Origin: a virus
Strand: one strand, 5' to 3'
DNA: 25,147 nt
IMG/VR virus record: IMGVR_UViG_3300030491_000021
Span: 1-25,147 of that record
This document shows positions 1 through 6,251 of the stretch, piece after piece. Below the pieces are notes generated by a model. It was not told where the DNA came from and searched no databases. It saw only the letters and a list, made by a program, of their open reading frames with translations. Every line of letters begins with the position of its first letter. Position 1 is the stretch's first letter. The position numbers and the translations under genes are program-made.

Positions 1-2
1 TG

Positions 3-302
3 AATGCTTATAGATTTAACAAAACCAAAACAAATATAAATCAACCTGATATTTTAAATGGTAAAACCGAAAAAGAGTTTTTAAAAGAAAAATTCCAATC
101 TGGTTGTATGTTTGGAATTGATAATTTAATGCACTCAGGATCATATAGAATACACGGCTGGCAATTCAATTTTAAACCGTTTCTAAAATTGTACTGGTAT
201 CAAACTGAAAGCGGTATTTATTCAGTATATGCACCAAACAAAACAGCCTTACGTACTATAGTTTACGGACGTATTTATAAAATTATGGAAGTGACAAAAT
301 GA
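3..302 (+). CDS. Phage hypothetical protein, 5' end cut by window edge
   Basis: The reading frame is open from the first base to the TGA at 300-302, so the gene begins at or before the edge. The codon finished by bases 1-2 is NTG, so the true start could be one base outside the window, but this cannot be proved. The visible 99 residues are basic and aromatic-rich. A middle HGWQFNFKPFLKLYWYQ stretch is followed by an APNKTALR...YGRIYKI segment near the C-terminus, which resembles small uncharacterised proteins of other phages (memory, not a search). No enzymatic motif or membrane segment is visible. An internal ATG at 108 lacks a good ribosome binding site and the coding look continues upstream of it. 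The stop overlaps the next start by 4 nt (ATGA), so the two are probably translated together. Function unknown. Confidence 0.7.
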   Translation, partial: NAYRFNKTKTNINQPDILNGKTEKEFLKEKFQSGCMFGIDNLMHSGSYRIHGWQFNFKPFLKLYWYQTESGIYSVYAPNKTALRTIVYGRIYKIMEVTK

Positions 303-505
303 ACAGATATGACGTTGTTGAAATTATCGAAGACGTTTGGAAAGAAGATACAAACGAACATTGGAATTGCAAATATAAAATACTGTCAAGCTTTAATAAT
401 TTAATTGAAGCGCAAAACTATCACAAAAACTTAATACTTGAAAAAGGTGATATAATGACAGAAAACGGCTGGCATAAATTAGCCATAATGTCATTTACTG
501 CTTAA
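299..505 (+). CDS. Small acidic phage hypothetical protein (68 aa)
   Basis: This 68-aa ORF starts in an ATGA overlap with the preceding gene, typical of coupled translation in compact phage operons. The product is charged and probably a single small alpha/beta domain: an N-terminal MNRYDVVEIIEDVWKED strand-helix segment, a central helix rich in Asn, Glu and Lys, and a C-terminal HKLAIMSF strand. The layout (start of a strand, a middle helix carrying A-x-x-Y-H-K, a final hydrophobic strand) is common among phage accessory proteins. I recognise no family and see no catalytic or metal-binding motif. Assignment as a real gene rests on the overlap and on codon use like its neighbours. Confidence 0.65.
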   Translation: MNRYDVVEIIEDVWKEDTNEHWNCKYKILSSFNNLIEAQNYHKNLILEKGDIMTENGWHKLAIMSFTA

Positions 506-559
506 CTGTCGTCAATTACATTAACTGCAACCAAATACCAAAACGAAAGGAATTTAATC

Positions 560-760
560 ATGCCTGAAAATGAAATAGCAATAGCCTATACCGAGGCAAA
601 GCGTCTTGTAAAACAAACCGCTAACCGTGGCCGTCTTAATCAATTTGACAAAGACATTGACGCCGACAAGGTAGGTACTCTATACTTGTACTCGAACGGT
701 AAAGACAAATTCGAAATCAAACGCTATCGTACCGGCAGATTTATTAAACGTGTTTATTAA
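560..760 (+). CDS. Small basic phage hypothetical protein (66 aa)
   Basis: The ATG at 560 follows a GAAAGGA ribosome binding site at proper distance. The 66-aa product is strongly basic. An N-terminal helix (residues 1-25) carries Lys and Arg, and the C-terminal half (DKVGTLYLYSNGKDKFEIKR and on to the end) looks like a small beta sheet. The shape would suit a nucleic-acid-binding protein, but no known domain is recognisable and that idea is only inference. A 54-nt gap separates it from the gene before, without an obvious promoter or terminator, so it is probably on the same transcript. Confidence 0.65.
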   Translation: MPENEIAIAYTEAKRLVKQTANRGRLNQFDKDIDADKVGTLYLYSNGKDKFEIKRYRTGRFIKRVY

Positions 761-843
761 CAGCTTAATACAGGCTTGCCACGAATATCAATATGATGCA
801 ATCCAAGCGCGCAACAAACATAAAGAGGAAAGGAGCTAATAAA

Positions 844-1212
844 ATGAAAGCCGATATTAGAGATTTTATGGAGCTAGATATTTTTACAATAGCTTATGTT
901 GAATGTGCTTTATGGAGTTCAACAGATGATAACGACGAGCCGCTTGACGCAAATTATGATATTTATGATATATCTGCCGAATGTCTCACACAAATAAATA
1001 TTGATTGCGCAATGTTTCAAGCTGAAAACATGACAATGATTCAAGACGATTTGAGCCAAGCTGGTCATGACTTCTGGTTAACACGTAACGGCCACGGCGC
1101 TGGTTTTTGGGATGGAGATTGGCCCGAACACGGCGATTTATTAACGGCAAAGTGTAAAGAATACGGAGAGATAAATTTGTATGTTGGCGATGATGGTTTG
1201 ATTTATTGTTAA
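844..1212 (+). CDS. Conserved phage hypothetical protein (122 aa)
   Basis: The start at 844 is chosen because AAAGGAG lies just upstream (about 829-835). An in-frame ATG at 793 would add 17 residues but has no ribosome binding site and would place that site inside the gene. The product is acidic. Its hallmark is a C-terminal block, HDFWLTRNGHGAGFWDGDW, followed by a Leu/Lys/Tyr helix and a short end. I recognise this FWLTRNGHGAGFWD block from uncharacterised proteins spread over many phages and prophages; no function is established to my knowledge. The N-terminal part (IDCAMFQAENM and neighbours) is helical. The gene sits in a run of small orphan genes that share the same ribosome binding site style. 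Confidence 0.8.
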   Translation: MKADIRDFMELDIFTIAYVECALWSSTDDNDEPLDANYDIYDISAECLTQINIDCAMFQAENMTMIQDDLSQAGHDFWLTRNGHGAGFWDGDWPEHGDLLTAKCKEYGEINLYVGDDGLIYC

Positions 1213-1233
1213 CTTTTGAAAGGAGCTAATCAT

Positions 1234-1377
1234 ATGCTAGCACTCGAAACGTATGACGATGAAACAGGTCAAAGGTTATCGGCTGAATGCAGGGAAGATA
1301 TAGCAAGGGTAATGGAGCAGTACGGATATACCTGTTGCGACAACGATGAAGATTCAATTACTTTTATAGCTGAATAG
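1234..1377 (+). CDS. Very short acidic ORF (47 aa)
   Basis: ATG at 1234 lies after AAAGGAG (about 1219-1225) with normal spacing and runs to TAG at 1375-1377. The 47-residue product is acidic. An N-terminal MLALETYDDETGQ is followed by a helix (residues 15-30) and a C-terminal end with Cys34-Cys35 and a short hydrophobic strand (SITFIAE). No family is recognised. The strong ribosome binding site, identical in style to that of the preceding gene, and the fit between flanking genes are the reasons to call it. Confidence 0.5.
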   Translation: MLALETYDDETGQRLSAECREDIARVMEQYGYTCCDNDEDSITFIAE

Positions 1378-1392
1378 GAAAGGGCAAACCAA

Positions 1393-1524
1393 ATGAGATA
1401 CGCTCATTTAATAAATGGTAAAACTTACTATACGTTAGAAGATGAATACAAAAGCATAGAAGAATACAAGAAACTAATAAAAGCACAATTTAACTTTTAC
1501 AATTGCATCCCTGAAACCATATAA
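1393..1524 (+). CDS. Very short ORF (43 aa) overlapping the convergent primase gene
   Basis: ATG at 1393 follows GAAAGGG (from about 1379) and the frame runs to TAA at 1522-1524. The 43-aa product is a beta hairpin-like start (MRYAHLINGKTYYTL) followed by a Lys/Glu-rich helix. This arrangement resembles many tiny phage proteins, but no family is recognised. Its last 28 nt overlap the end of the primase gene on the opposite strand, so two transcripts converge here. No hairpin terminator is visible in or around the overlap. Confidence 0.45.
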   Translation: MRYAHLINGKTYYTLEDEYKSIEEYKKLIKAQFNFYNCIPETI

Positions 1525-3902
1525 AGTTTAGCGTTACTAGCGAGTCCTTTTTGCTTTTTATCATGTGGGGATAATTCACGAATATCGTCACACTCGATAA
1601 GGTTTTTAAGACAATTGTTAACGGCTTGTATCGGTCCCATACGATCATTTTTAAATGACGCACGTTGACGGCAAAAGGCGGATATAAAAGAATGTGGTAC
1701 TACTCGAATCGAATGGGTAAGCAATGTTGAACCAGGGAGTTTAGAAACTTCCTCCCACGTGCTTGTAACGTAGCGTTTAAAACCTTTCTTTATATCTGTT
1801 ACTTGATCGTTTTGAACGTTAGCTGCTCCAATAGTTCCAGCCTCAAATTTAGAAAGGAGATTTAGCACGTCATTAGTTATTAGCTGCAATGCCCACATAG
1901 CACATTCGGTGTTTATTACAGGATTGATATAGTTGCAACCTACTGCAAGGAGCGCCGCAAGTTTTAGCACCTTGATATGAGCGCGGGACCATAGTTCACT
2001 AGCAATACTATCACCAGTATTTATTTTTTTATCGCAGCTTATATTAAAGTCGTCAATTAGTTTTTTAGCTTCATCACTTAACTGAACTAGCTTGACATTA
2101 TTTCCGTTGTTTAACTGCAACGAGTAGGCGCATAGTGAAGAGAATTGGTCTATTAACTGTTGAGAAGGGGTTGCTTTGTCATGATCTTCATTTAACTCGG
2201 TTCGGTTGCCATGATATTCAATAATTGTGCAACGTGGCAAAAGACCTTCATCAATCATAGATTTAGAAAGTAGTTCGTAAAACTTTTCAGGAGTGGCTTC
2301 ACCTATTACCGAAAAAGAAGGAGCGTTAAAAACGTCAGTATTTTTGTCTTTATCTGAATAGATAAGACTTCCTAAAACGTCACCGTGACCTGATTTATTG
2401 TAAAGGTCCAGCATAGCAATACGAACATCTTGTTGAATTGGGTTTCTACTATCATTTGACATTCGCTTTAAAGTATCGGCGAACTCTCCAAGTATAGAAA
2501 CAAAGGAGTTAGAACTTTTAGATAGAAACTTTACCAATGCTTGCGGTGATGATATGCGACTAGGCCCGATGAAAGTATTAGCAGCAGGAACAGTTTTAGA
2601 AGCACAAGCAATTAGCTTGTTCATCCCCCGCCCCATAGCTTCCTTTCCCCTTCCAGTTTTAGCAAGTAAAAAAGTGTATGTGTTAAGACCTGTTCCGCTT
2701 ATATTGTATGATCTGCCACAAATACCAGACATTAAACCGATAGCGCCAGCGATAGCAATTTCAGGTACAGGACGAGGTGCAGCAGAGTATATGAATTTTG
2801 CTATGTCTCCAACAAGGCCAGGAGGCACGTTATATTCAAATTTTGATATATTTAGATATTCAGATTTTTCTATATTCTGTTTTTCAGATATATTAGAAGT
2901 TACATGTATGCAAGCGATAGGGCTAGAGGCTTCTAGGGCTTCGTCTAAGCTTTGCCTCTTAACTGCTGGCACTTCCCCCTTAACTGCTGCCTCTTGCCTC
3001 TTAACTGCAAGCTGCTGCTCAAGATTGTTCCTTAACTCGTCCATGTTGATCTCAAGCGGCATTTTATCGAAAGCTTTATTCAGCATTCCCCATTTAGGGT
3101 TTTCAAAATAATCTTCACGTTTAGCTTTAGTTCTTTGGCCTAAAACACTTGTTCTAAATATACGTTTAATTTGTTCACGATTTTGCGTATAAAATGCAAG
3201 CATATTGCATAAAGCTTGATCTGCCTCGTTACAATCACTTTTTCCTTTTTCAGCTTCAAACGGAAAGTATTTAGCCCAACGTCCTTCAAAAATATCAATG
3301 AACTTTTCACCGTTAACAGCACTTGAAGCTGCTACTAAAACATCATAGTCAGACATTGTTTCAGTTTTATCTAAATGTTGTCCTTCGTTTACTATTTTAG
3401 TTTGCATTTCTTCCCACAATTGAGAAGCTAGACTTTGATATTCTTTAACAGGTTCGTTTCTACAAACATTCCCCGTCATAGTCATATAATGACCTGCTGT
3501 ATAAATTTCAACTAAAGCTCTGTTTCTATTTGTTGGAACTTTGGCTTTTATCCATAAATGACAGCCTTTTCCAGAAGGCGAGATTTCGGAATACGAATTG
3601 AAAGCGTTATATATTAAATTTTGTCGTTTTAATATTTCAGGATCGTTAGTAGGATCGAAATCTAAACATAAAAAAGGGTCGTCTTTAGTTATAACAAAAC
3701 CAATACCGTCAACTTTGTAGGCAACGGAACAAGCAAGTTCGAACGAACCCCAATGCTCAGGATTTGTGGGACTTGCGTATTGCCCTGTATGTGGATTTAT
3801 TGGTACTTTAGTAGGTTTTTCACTACCTTGTTCTTGCACATACTTCCAACAAATAAATTGCGGAAGACTTTGCAATTCTTTCGGTATTAAATCGAATGAC
3901 AT
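1497..3902 (-). CDS. Primase-polymerase with DUF3987 helicase-like domain
   Basis: An 801-aa replication protein, probably making primers and unwinding DNA at the phage origin. The N-terminal third is an archaeo-eukaryotic-type primase-polymerase domain: motif I LDFD at Asp81/Asp83, motif II SPSGKGCH at 108-115 (His115), and motif III around EIYTAGHY at 132-139. Residues about 200-280, with the EADQALCNMLAFYT block, resemble the helical domain following the catalytic core in phage NrS-1 PrimPol. A basic linker with three AVK repeats (about 299-317) leads into a DUF3987-type ATPase domain (about 355-700). Its P-loop candidate is LLAKTGRGKEAM (412-423), with Glu where Ser/Thr is usual, and a Walker B-like SILGEF at 469-474. 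The start has GGAG upstream on the minus strand. It lies 26 nt after the HTH regulator gene, so both are probably one leftward transcript. Confidence 0.88.
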   Translation of the reverse strand: MSFDLIPKELQSLPQFICWKYVQEQGSEKPTKVPINPHTGQYASPTNPEHWGSFELACSVAYKVDGIGFVITKDDPFLCLDFDPTNDPEILKRQNLIYNAFNSYSEISPSGKGCHLWIKAKVPTNRNRALVEIYTAGHYMTMTGNVCRNEPVKEYQSLASQLWEEMQTKIVNEGQHLDKTETMSDYDVLVAASSAVNGEKFIDIFEGRWAKYFPFEAEKGKSDCNEADQALCNMLAFYTQNREQIKRIFRTSVLGQRTKAKREDYFENPKWGMLNKAFDKMPLEINMDELRNNLEQQLAVKRQEAAVKGEVPAVKRQSLDEALEASSPIACIHVTSNISEKQNIEKSEYLNISKFEYNVPPGLVGDIAKFIYSAAPRPVPEIAIAGAIGLMSGICGRSYNISGTGLNTYTFLLAKTGRGKEAMGRGMNKLIACASKTVPAANTFIGPSRISSPQALVKFLSKSSNSFVSILGEFADTLKRMSNDSRNPIQQDVRIAMLDLYNKSGHGDVLGSLIYSDKDKNTDVFNAPSFSVIGEATPEKFYELLSKSMIDEGLLPRCTIIEYHGNRTELNEDHDKATPSQQLIDQFSSLCAYSLQLNNGNNVKLVQLSDEAKKLIDDFNISCDKKINTGDSIASELWSRAHIKVLKLAALLAVGCNYINPVINTECAMWALQLITNDVLNLLSKFEAGTIGAANVQNDQVTDIKKGFKRYVTSTWEEVSKLPGSTLLTHSIRVVPHSFISAFCRQRASFKNDRMGPIQAVNNCLKNLIECDDIRELSPHDKKQKGLASNAKLYMVSGMQL

Positions 3903-3928
3903 TTAAACTCCAATATATTGAAGCATGT

Positions 3929-4135
3929 TTAAATTTTAATTTTTGATTTCGTCAGATATTCGTAAAGCGTGACAATTTTATCCGAACCGGAGTCGCAATT
4001 ATCGCCACGTTTCATAAACGATTTGAGCCAGTCTGTTGTCAATGAGGTATGATTTTCAATATCCGAAAGCTTAATATGAGCAGGTCTGTTTCGTAATAAA
4101 GCGAGTGTAACTATGCGTAAATTTGAGTTAATCAT
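3929..4135 (-). CDS. Small helix-turn-helix transcriptional regulator (68 aa)
   Basis: The start at 4135 is chosen because AAGGAAGGA lies just upstream on the minus strand. A longer frame to 4246 would cover the promoter. The 68-aa product has an N-terminal helix (residues 1-15), a middle helix pair around LSDIENHTSLTTDWLKSFM, and a C-terminal helix with IVTLYEYLT. This pattern (Trp-Leu helix, short Gly/Ser linker, then xLYEYLT) is typical of small XRE/lambda-repressor-like phage DNA-binding proteins; that is from memory of the family. It is first in the leftward operon and faces the rightward replication operon across a divergent promoter region, the classic place for an autoregulated switch protein. 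Which promoter it represses is inference. Confidence 0.7.
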   Translation of the reverse strand: MINSNLRIVTLALLRNRPAHIKLSDIENHTSLTTDWLKSFMKRGDNCDSGSDKIVTLYEYLTKSKIKI

Positions 4136-4162
4136 GCAAGTCCTTCCTTTTGGGTTTGGACC

Positions 4163-4191
4163 AACATACACCGAGGAACTTTTTTTGTCAA
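4163..4191 (-). promoter_or_regulatory. Leftward sigma70-type promoter for regulator and primase
   Basis: On the minus strand TTGACA (complement of 4186-4191) is followed after exactly 17 nt by TATGTT (complement of 4163-4168), about 28 nt upstream of the regulator start. The -35 is a perfect consensus and the -10 matches 4 of 6. It fits as the promoter of the regulator-primase operon. Confidence 0.65.
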
Positions 4192-4246
4192 TCGAGAAAA
4201 TATTCCTTGACACTTGAATTGTTTTGTGAGATTGTGGCTTACACAA
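4186..4246. promoter_or_regulatory. Divergent operator/promoter region
   Basis: The leftward -35 (4186-4191, TGTCAA) and a plus-strand TTGACA at 4207-4212 form an inverted repeat about a 15-nt AT-rich spacer. The plus-strand -35 has only weak -10 candidates 15-17 nt on (for example GATTGT at 4230). Just downstream TTGTG occurs at 4224-4228 and 4232-4236 and its complement CACAA at 4242-4246. These repeats are candidates for regulator binding. Their role is inferred from position. Confidence 0.35.
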
Positions 4247-4267
4247 ATTGAAAGGAGAAACTTAAAA

Positions 4268-4510
4268 ATGCTTTTTAACATTATTGACGATGCTGTTGTA
4301 ATTACTAAAACTAAAGGTGTTTATAATCAACGCAAAGTTTATGAAAGAAAAGGTTTTATTTATGCAAATTACGGCAGCGGATTTGTTCGTTTAATGTCTA
4401 ACGGCACAGCGTCTCCTAATCTTACAATTGAGGATATTGATTTGGGCTTCAAACCTAAATATACTCGCCTTGGGTATATGGTTAAACCGGATCATGCTGA
4501 AGCGGTATGA
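4268..4510 (+). CDS. First gene of rightward operon, hypothetical (80 aa)
   Basis: ATG at 4268 follows GAAAGGAG (about 4250-4257), which fixes the start; an upstream in-frame ATG at 4214 lies in the control region. The 80-aa product is rich in beta-prone residues: MLFNIIDDAVVITKTKG, then RKVYERKGFIYANYGSGFVRL, which looks like a small beta barrel, then a C-terminal segment with a GYMVKP element. It is basic in the middle. I recognise no family. It is the first gene after the divergent control region, a place often held by early regulators or anti-repressors, but nothing in the sequence proves that. Its stop overlaps the next start by 4 nt. Confidence 0.7.
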   Translation: MLFNIIDDAVVITKTKGVYNQRKVYERKGFIYANYGSGFVRLMSNGTASPNLTIEDIDLGFKPKYTRLGYMVKPDHAEAV

Positions 4511-5163
4511 GTATAAGCAATATTAAAAAAGTTTTGGCCCAAGCAGATGCTATTGATTTTACTGAAGGAAAAGCAGCATACCGAAATTATCACGAATTAC
4601 TTAAAGTAATTGCTGATTTTTATAATGTAGGTTTTGTTCAAACGGTGCAAGCTTTTGTTTCACTTTCACCCAATAATGACTATGTTGGTAATTTGCGTTC
4701 ACTCGTTACACTAATAAACGGCGTTAAAACTAACATTTCTGTTGACAAAATTAAATGTTCAACTTATAAGCATTGCAGAGATAGAGCTTATGAATATTTT
4801 GTTGGCAATAAAGATTTTTTAATTGAAACTAAAGGTTTAAAGATAACTGCATTTTATCATAATATACTCAAGCCTGACGATAAATCGCATATAACCATTG
4901 ACGGGCATATGCATAATGTTTGGAGTGGAACGCGAAGAACAATGAAAGAAGTTGCAATTCTTAAAATGAAATATGAAACTATTGAAAAGGATTTTAAATT
5001 TGTTGCAAGACAGGCTTGTTTAATACCCAATCAATTACAAGCAATTTGTTGGTTTACTTGGAAAAGGATTAATAATATAATATTTAATCCGCAATTAGAT
5101 TTATTGAATCCTTCGGATCATTGGAGATTAATTCGCAATCCTGAGAATATAAAATTGCTATGA
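4507..5163 (+). CDS. Conserved phage protein, possibly DNA-glycosylase-like fold
   Basis: A 218-aa protein coupled to its neighbours by ATGA overlaps on both sides. It is mostly helical. Recognisable blocks are LSPNNDYVGNL (53-63), KITAFYHNIL (112-121), TIDGH (130-134) and a C-terminal LIPNQLQAICWFTWKR (172-187). I associate this order of blocks with a family of uncharacterised phage proteins (I think DUF7178, not checked). The layout, with helices, then KxxxFYxNI, then a short strand carrying TIDGH, recalls HhH-GPD DNA glycosylases, where a conserved Asp follows the hairpin. If so, Asp132 would be the key residue and the protein might excise or guard modified bases. That is a weak inference; no helix-hairpin-helix is clear. 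Confidence 0.75.
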   Translation: MSISNIKKVLAQADAIDFTEGKAAYRNYHELLKVIADFYNVGFVQTVQAFVSLSPNNDYVGNLRSLVTLINGVKTNISVDKIKCSTYKHCRDRAYEYFVGNKDFLIETKGLKITAFYHNILKPDDKSHITIDGHMHNVWSGTRRTMKEVAILKMKYETIEKDFKFVARQACLIPNQLQAICWFTWKRINNIIFNPQLDLLNPSDHWRLIRNPENIKLL

Positions 5164-5393
5164 ACAAAGTACATAAAAGCAAACATAAAGTATGCCCAAT
5201 TTGTAAAGAAATATTTTATAGACCTTTGGGCAAAAGTGATAAAGTTTGGAAGAAACAAAAATGTTGCGGTTTGGATTGTTCAGCAATAAGCAGACGTAAA
5301 GATACAACGAAACGAATTAGACGTAAAGAACTTAATCCCGGTGACAGACGATTTGGAGGTAGAACTTGGAACTTAATGACTATCAACGATTAG
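5160..5393 (+). CDS. Small zinc-finger-like protein (77 aa)
   Basis: A 77-aa basic protein with CPIC at Cys12/Cys15 and a second pair supplied by Cys35, Cys36 and Cys40, consistent with one treble-clef or zinc-ribbon site. The region after the finger is rich in Arg and Lys (RRKDTTKRIRRKEL), suggesting nucleic-acid contact. Such C-x2-C...C-x3/4-C mini proteins are frequent in phage early regions, sometimes related to HNH endonucleases; no HNH His/Asn signature is seen here, so it is not called a nuclease. It overlaps the previous gene by 4 nt and the MazG gene by 28 nt. Confidence 0.7.
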   Translation: MNKVHKSKHKVCPICKEIFYRPLGKSDKVWKKQKCCGLDCSAISRRKDTTKRIRRKELNPGDRRFGGRTWNLMTIND

Positions 5394-5695
5394 CTCAAGA
5401 AACTGCAATTTATCCTGTACTCGGTCATGCAATTGTTTATCCTGCTTTAGGTCTTGCTGGTGAAGCTGGTGAAGTTGCCGAAAAAGTAAAGAAAGCAATG
5501 CGTGACGATAATGGTCTTATAACCGTTGCCCGACAATTGGAACTTAAAAAAGAATTAGGCGACGTTCTTTGGTATGTTTCGGAAGTTGCAAGACAGGCCG
5601 GTCTAACACTTGAAGAAATTGCAACACATAATTATGCAAAACTTAAAGACCGTAAAGAAAGAAACGTTATCAAAGGTTCTGGCGATGAACGATAA
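5366..5695 (+). CDS. mazG: MazG-like nucleotide pyrophosphohydrolase, TTG start
   Basis: A 109-aa all-alpha NTP pyrophosphatase. The start is TTG at 5366, 6 nt after a full GGAGG (5355-5359). The catalytic E-x2-E...E-x2-D signature is visible as GEVAE (Glu36/Glu39) and ELGDVLWY (Glu63/Asp66). The spacing is that of phage single-domain MazG proteins, and the length is also normal for them. Family members cleave nucleoside triphosphates to monophosphate and pyrophosphate. Proposed phage roles are cleaning non-canonical nucleotides or altering ppGpp-related host starvation signals; which applies here is unknown. It lies in the early operon, overlapping both neighbours, consistent with action on the nucleotide pool during replication. 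Confidence 0.9.
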   Translation: MELNDYQRLAQETAIYPVLGHAIVYPALGLAGEAGEVAEKVKKAMRDDNGLITVARQLELKKELGDVLWYVSEVARQAGLTLEEIATHNYAKLKDRKERNVIKGSGDER

Positions 5696-5855
5696 AGCTA
5701 TAAAGTTAGCTTCGGATCATTGGCAATATTTAAAATGTGTTCTTGAAACTCATGGTTTAGATTCTGAACAAATTAAAATAATTGGTTTTCACTATCAATC
5801 GTCAATGGTTCACGGATTTAAACACGGACTTGAGGAAATAAAACTTGACAAATAA
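5685..5855 (+). CDS. Small conserved phage protein (56 aa)
   Basis: The start at 5685 is preceded by AAAGG at about 5671 and overlaps the MazG stop by 11 nt; an ATG at 5610 lies deep in the MazG gene and lacks a ribosome binding site. The 56-aa product has an N-terminal helix (ASDHWQYLKCVLETHG) and a C-terminal FHYQSSMVHGFKHG block. His-rich blocks of this kind (HYxxxxxHGxKHG) are known to me from uncharacterised small proteins of many phages, usually near replication genes. The histidines could bind a metal, but no enzyme family is known. The next promoter lies within its last codons. Confidence 0.65.
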   Translation: MNDKAIKLASDHWQYLKCVLETHGLDSEQIKIIGFHYQSSMVHGFKHGLEEIKLDK

Positions 5856-5872
5856 AAACTAATCTGTATAAT
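5845..5872 (+). promoter_or_regulatory. Consensus sigma70-type promoter
   Basis: TTGACA at 5845-5850 and TATAAT at 5867-5872 are both perfect consensus hexamers, separated by 16 nt. The promoter overlaps the end of the preceding small gene and lies about 38 nt upstream of the ATG at 5910. It should drive the 113-aa gene, the repeat region, the recombination ATPase and the ACP as a second early transcript. Confidence 0.75.
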
Positions 5873-5909
5873 GTAATTAAAGTTAAATAAAATAAGAAAG
5901 GAAATAAAA

Positions 5910-6251
5910 ATGAAAATCGACGATCTTACAGTAGGAGAGATTAAACAAATTGTTGCAATGTTTGGCAACTCGCCTGTCGCAAAGACTGAAACTGCTTTTG
6001 AGATTGGTAAAATTTATTGTGTTCGTACCGTAACTATGATTGACACCGGAAGACTTATAGCAGTTACCGAACAAGAACTTGTTCTTGAAGAAGCTGCTTG
6101 GATTGCAGATACAGGGCGTTTTGCTGATGCTATTGCAAAAGCTGAATTTGGAGAAGTCGAACCCTTCCCTGGTGATAGACCTTTGATTATAGGCAGAGGT
6201 TCAATAATTGACGCTATAACTATTGAAAAAGCTCCACGGAGTCAAAAATAA
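5910..6251 (+). CDS. Conserved phage hypothetical protein (113 aa)
   Basis: ATG at 5910 follows GAAAGGA. The 113-aa protein has an N-terminal helix, a [14 protein letters not shown] strand pair (about 36-49), an [15 protein letters not shown] helix block (about 61-75) and a C-terminal VEPFPGD...[11 protein letters not shown] end. I recognise the RTVTMIxTGRL and [10 protein letters not shown] blocks from uncharacterised proteins shared by many phages of Proteobacteria, usually close to recombination and replication genes. Function is not known to me. It is the first gene after the consensus promoter. Its TAA overlaps by one base the ATG of an ORF running through the hexamer array (TAATG). Confidence 0.8.
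   Translation: MKIDDLTVGEIKQIVAMFGNSPVAKTETAFEIGKIYCVRTVTMIDTGRLIAVTEQELVLEEAAWIADTGRFADAIAKAEFGEVEPFPGDRPLIIGRGSIIDAITIEKAPRSQK

Noticed and set aside
2554-3111. 185-aa plus-strand frame inside the primase gene
   Set aside because: It is antisense to a well supported DUF3987 protein, with no ribosome binding site and no recognisable content.
4742-4770. TTGACA-N17-TATAAG on the plus strand
   Set aside because: It sits in the middle of the 218-aa gene with no new gene start soon after; in AT-rich coding DNA a chance match is likely.
5160-5393. HNH endonuclease
   Set aside because: Cysteine pairs are present, but the His-Asn-His core cannot be found.
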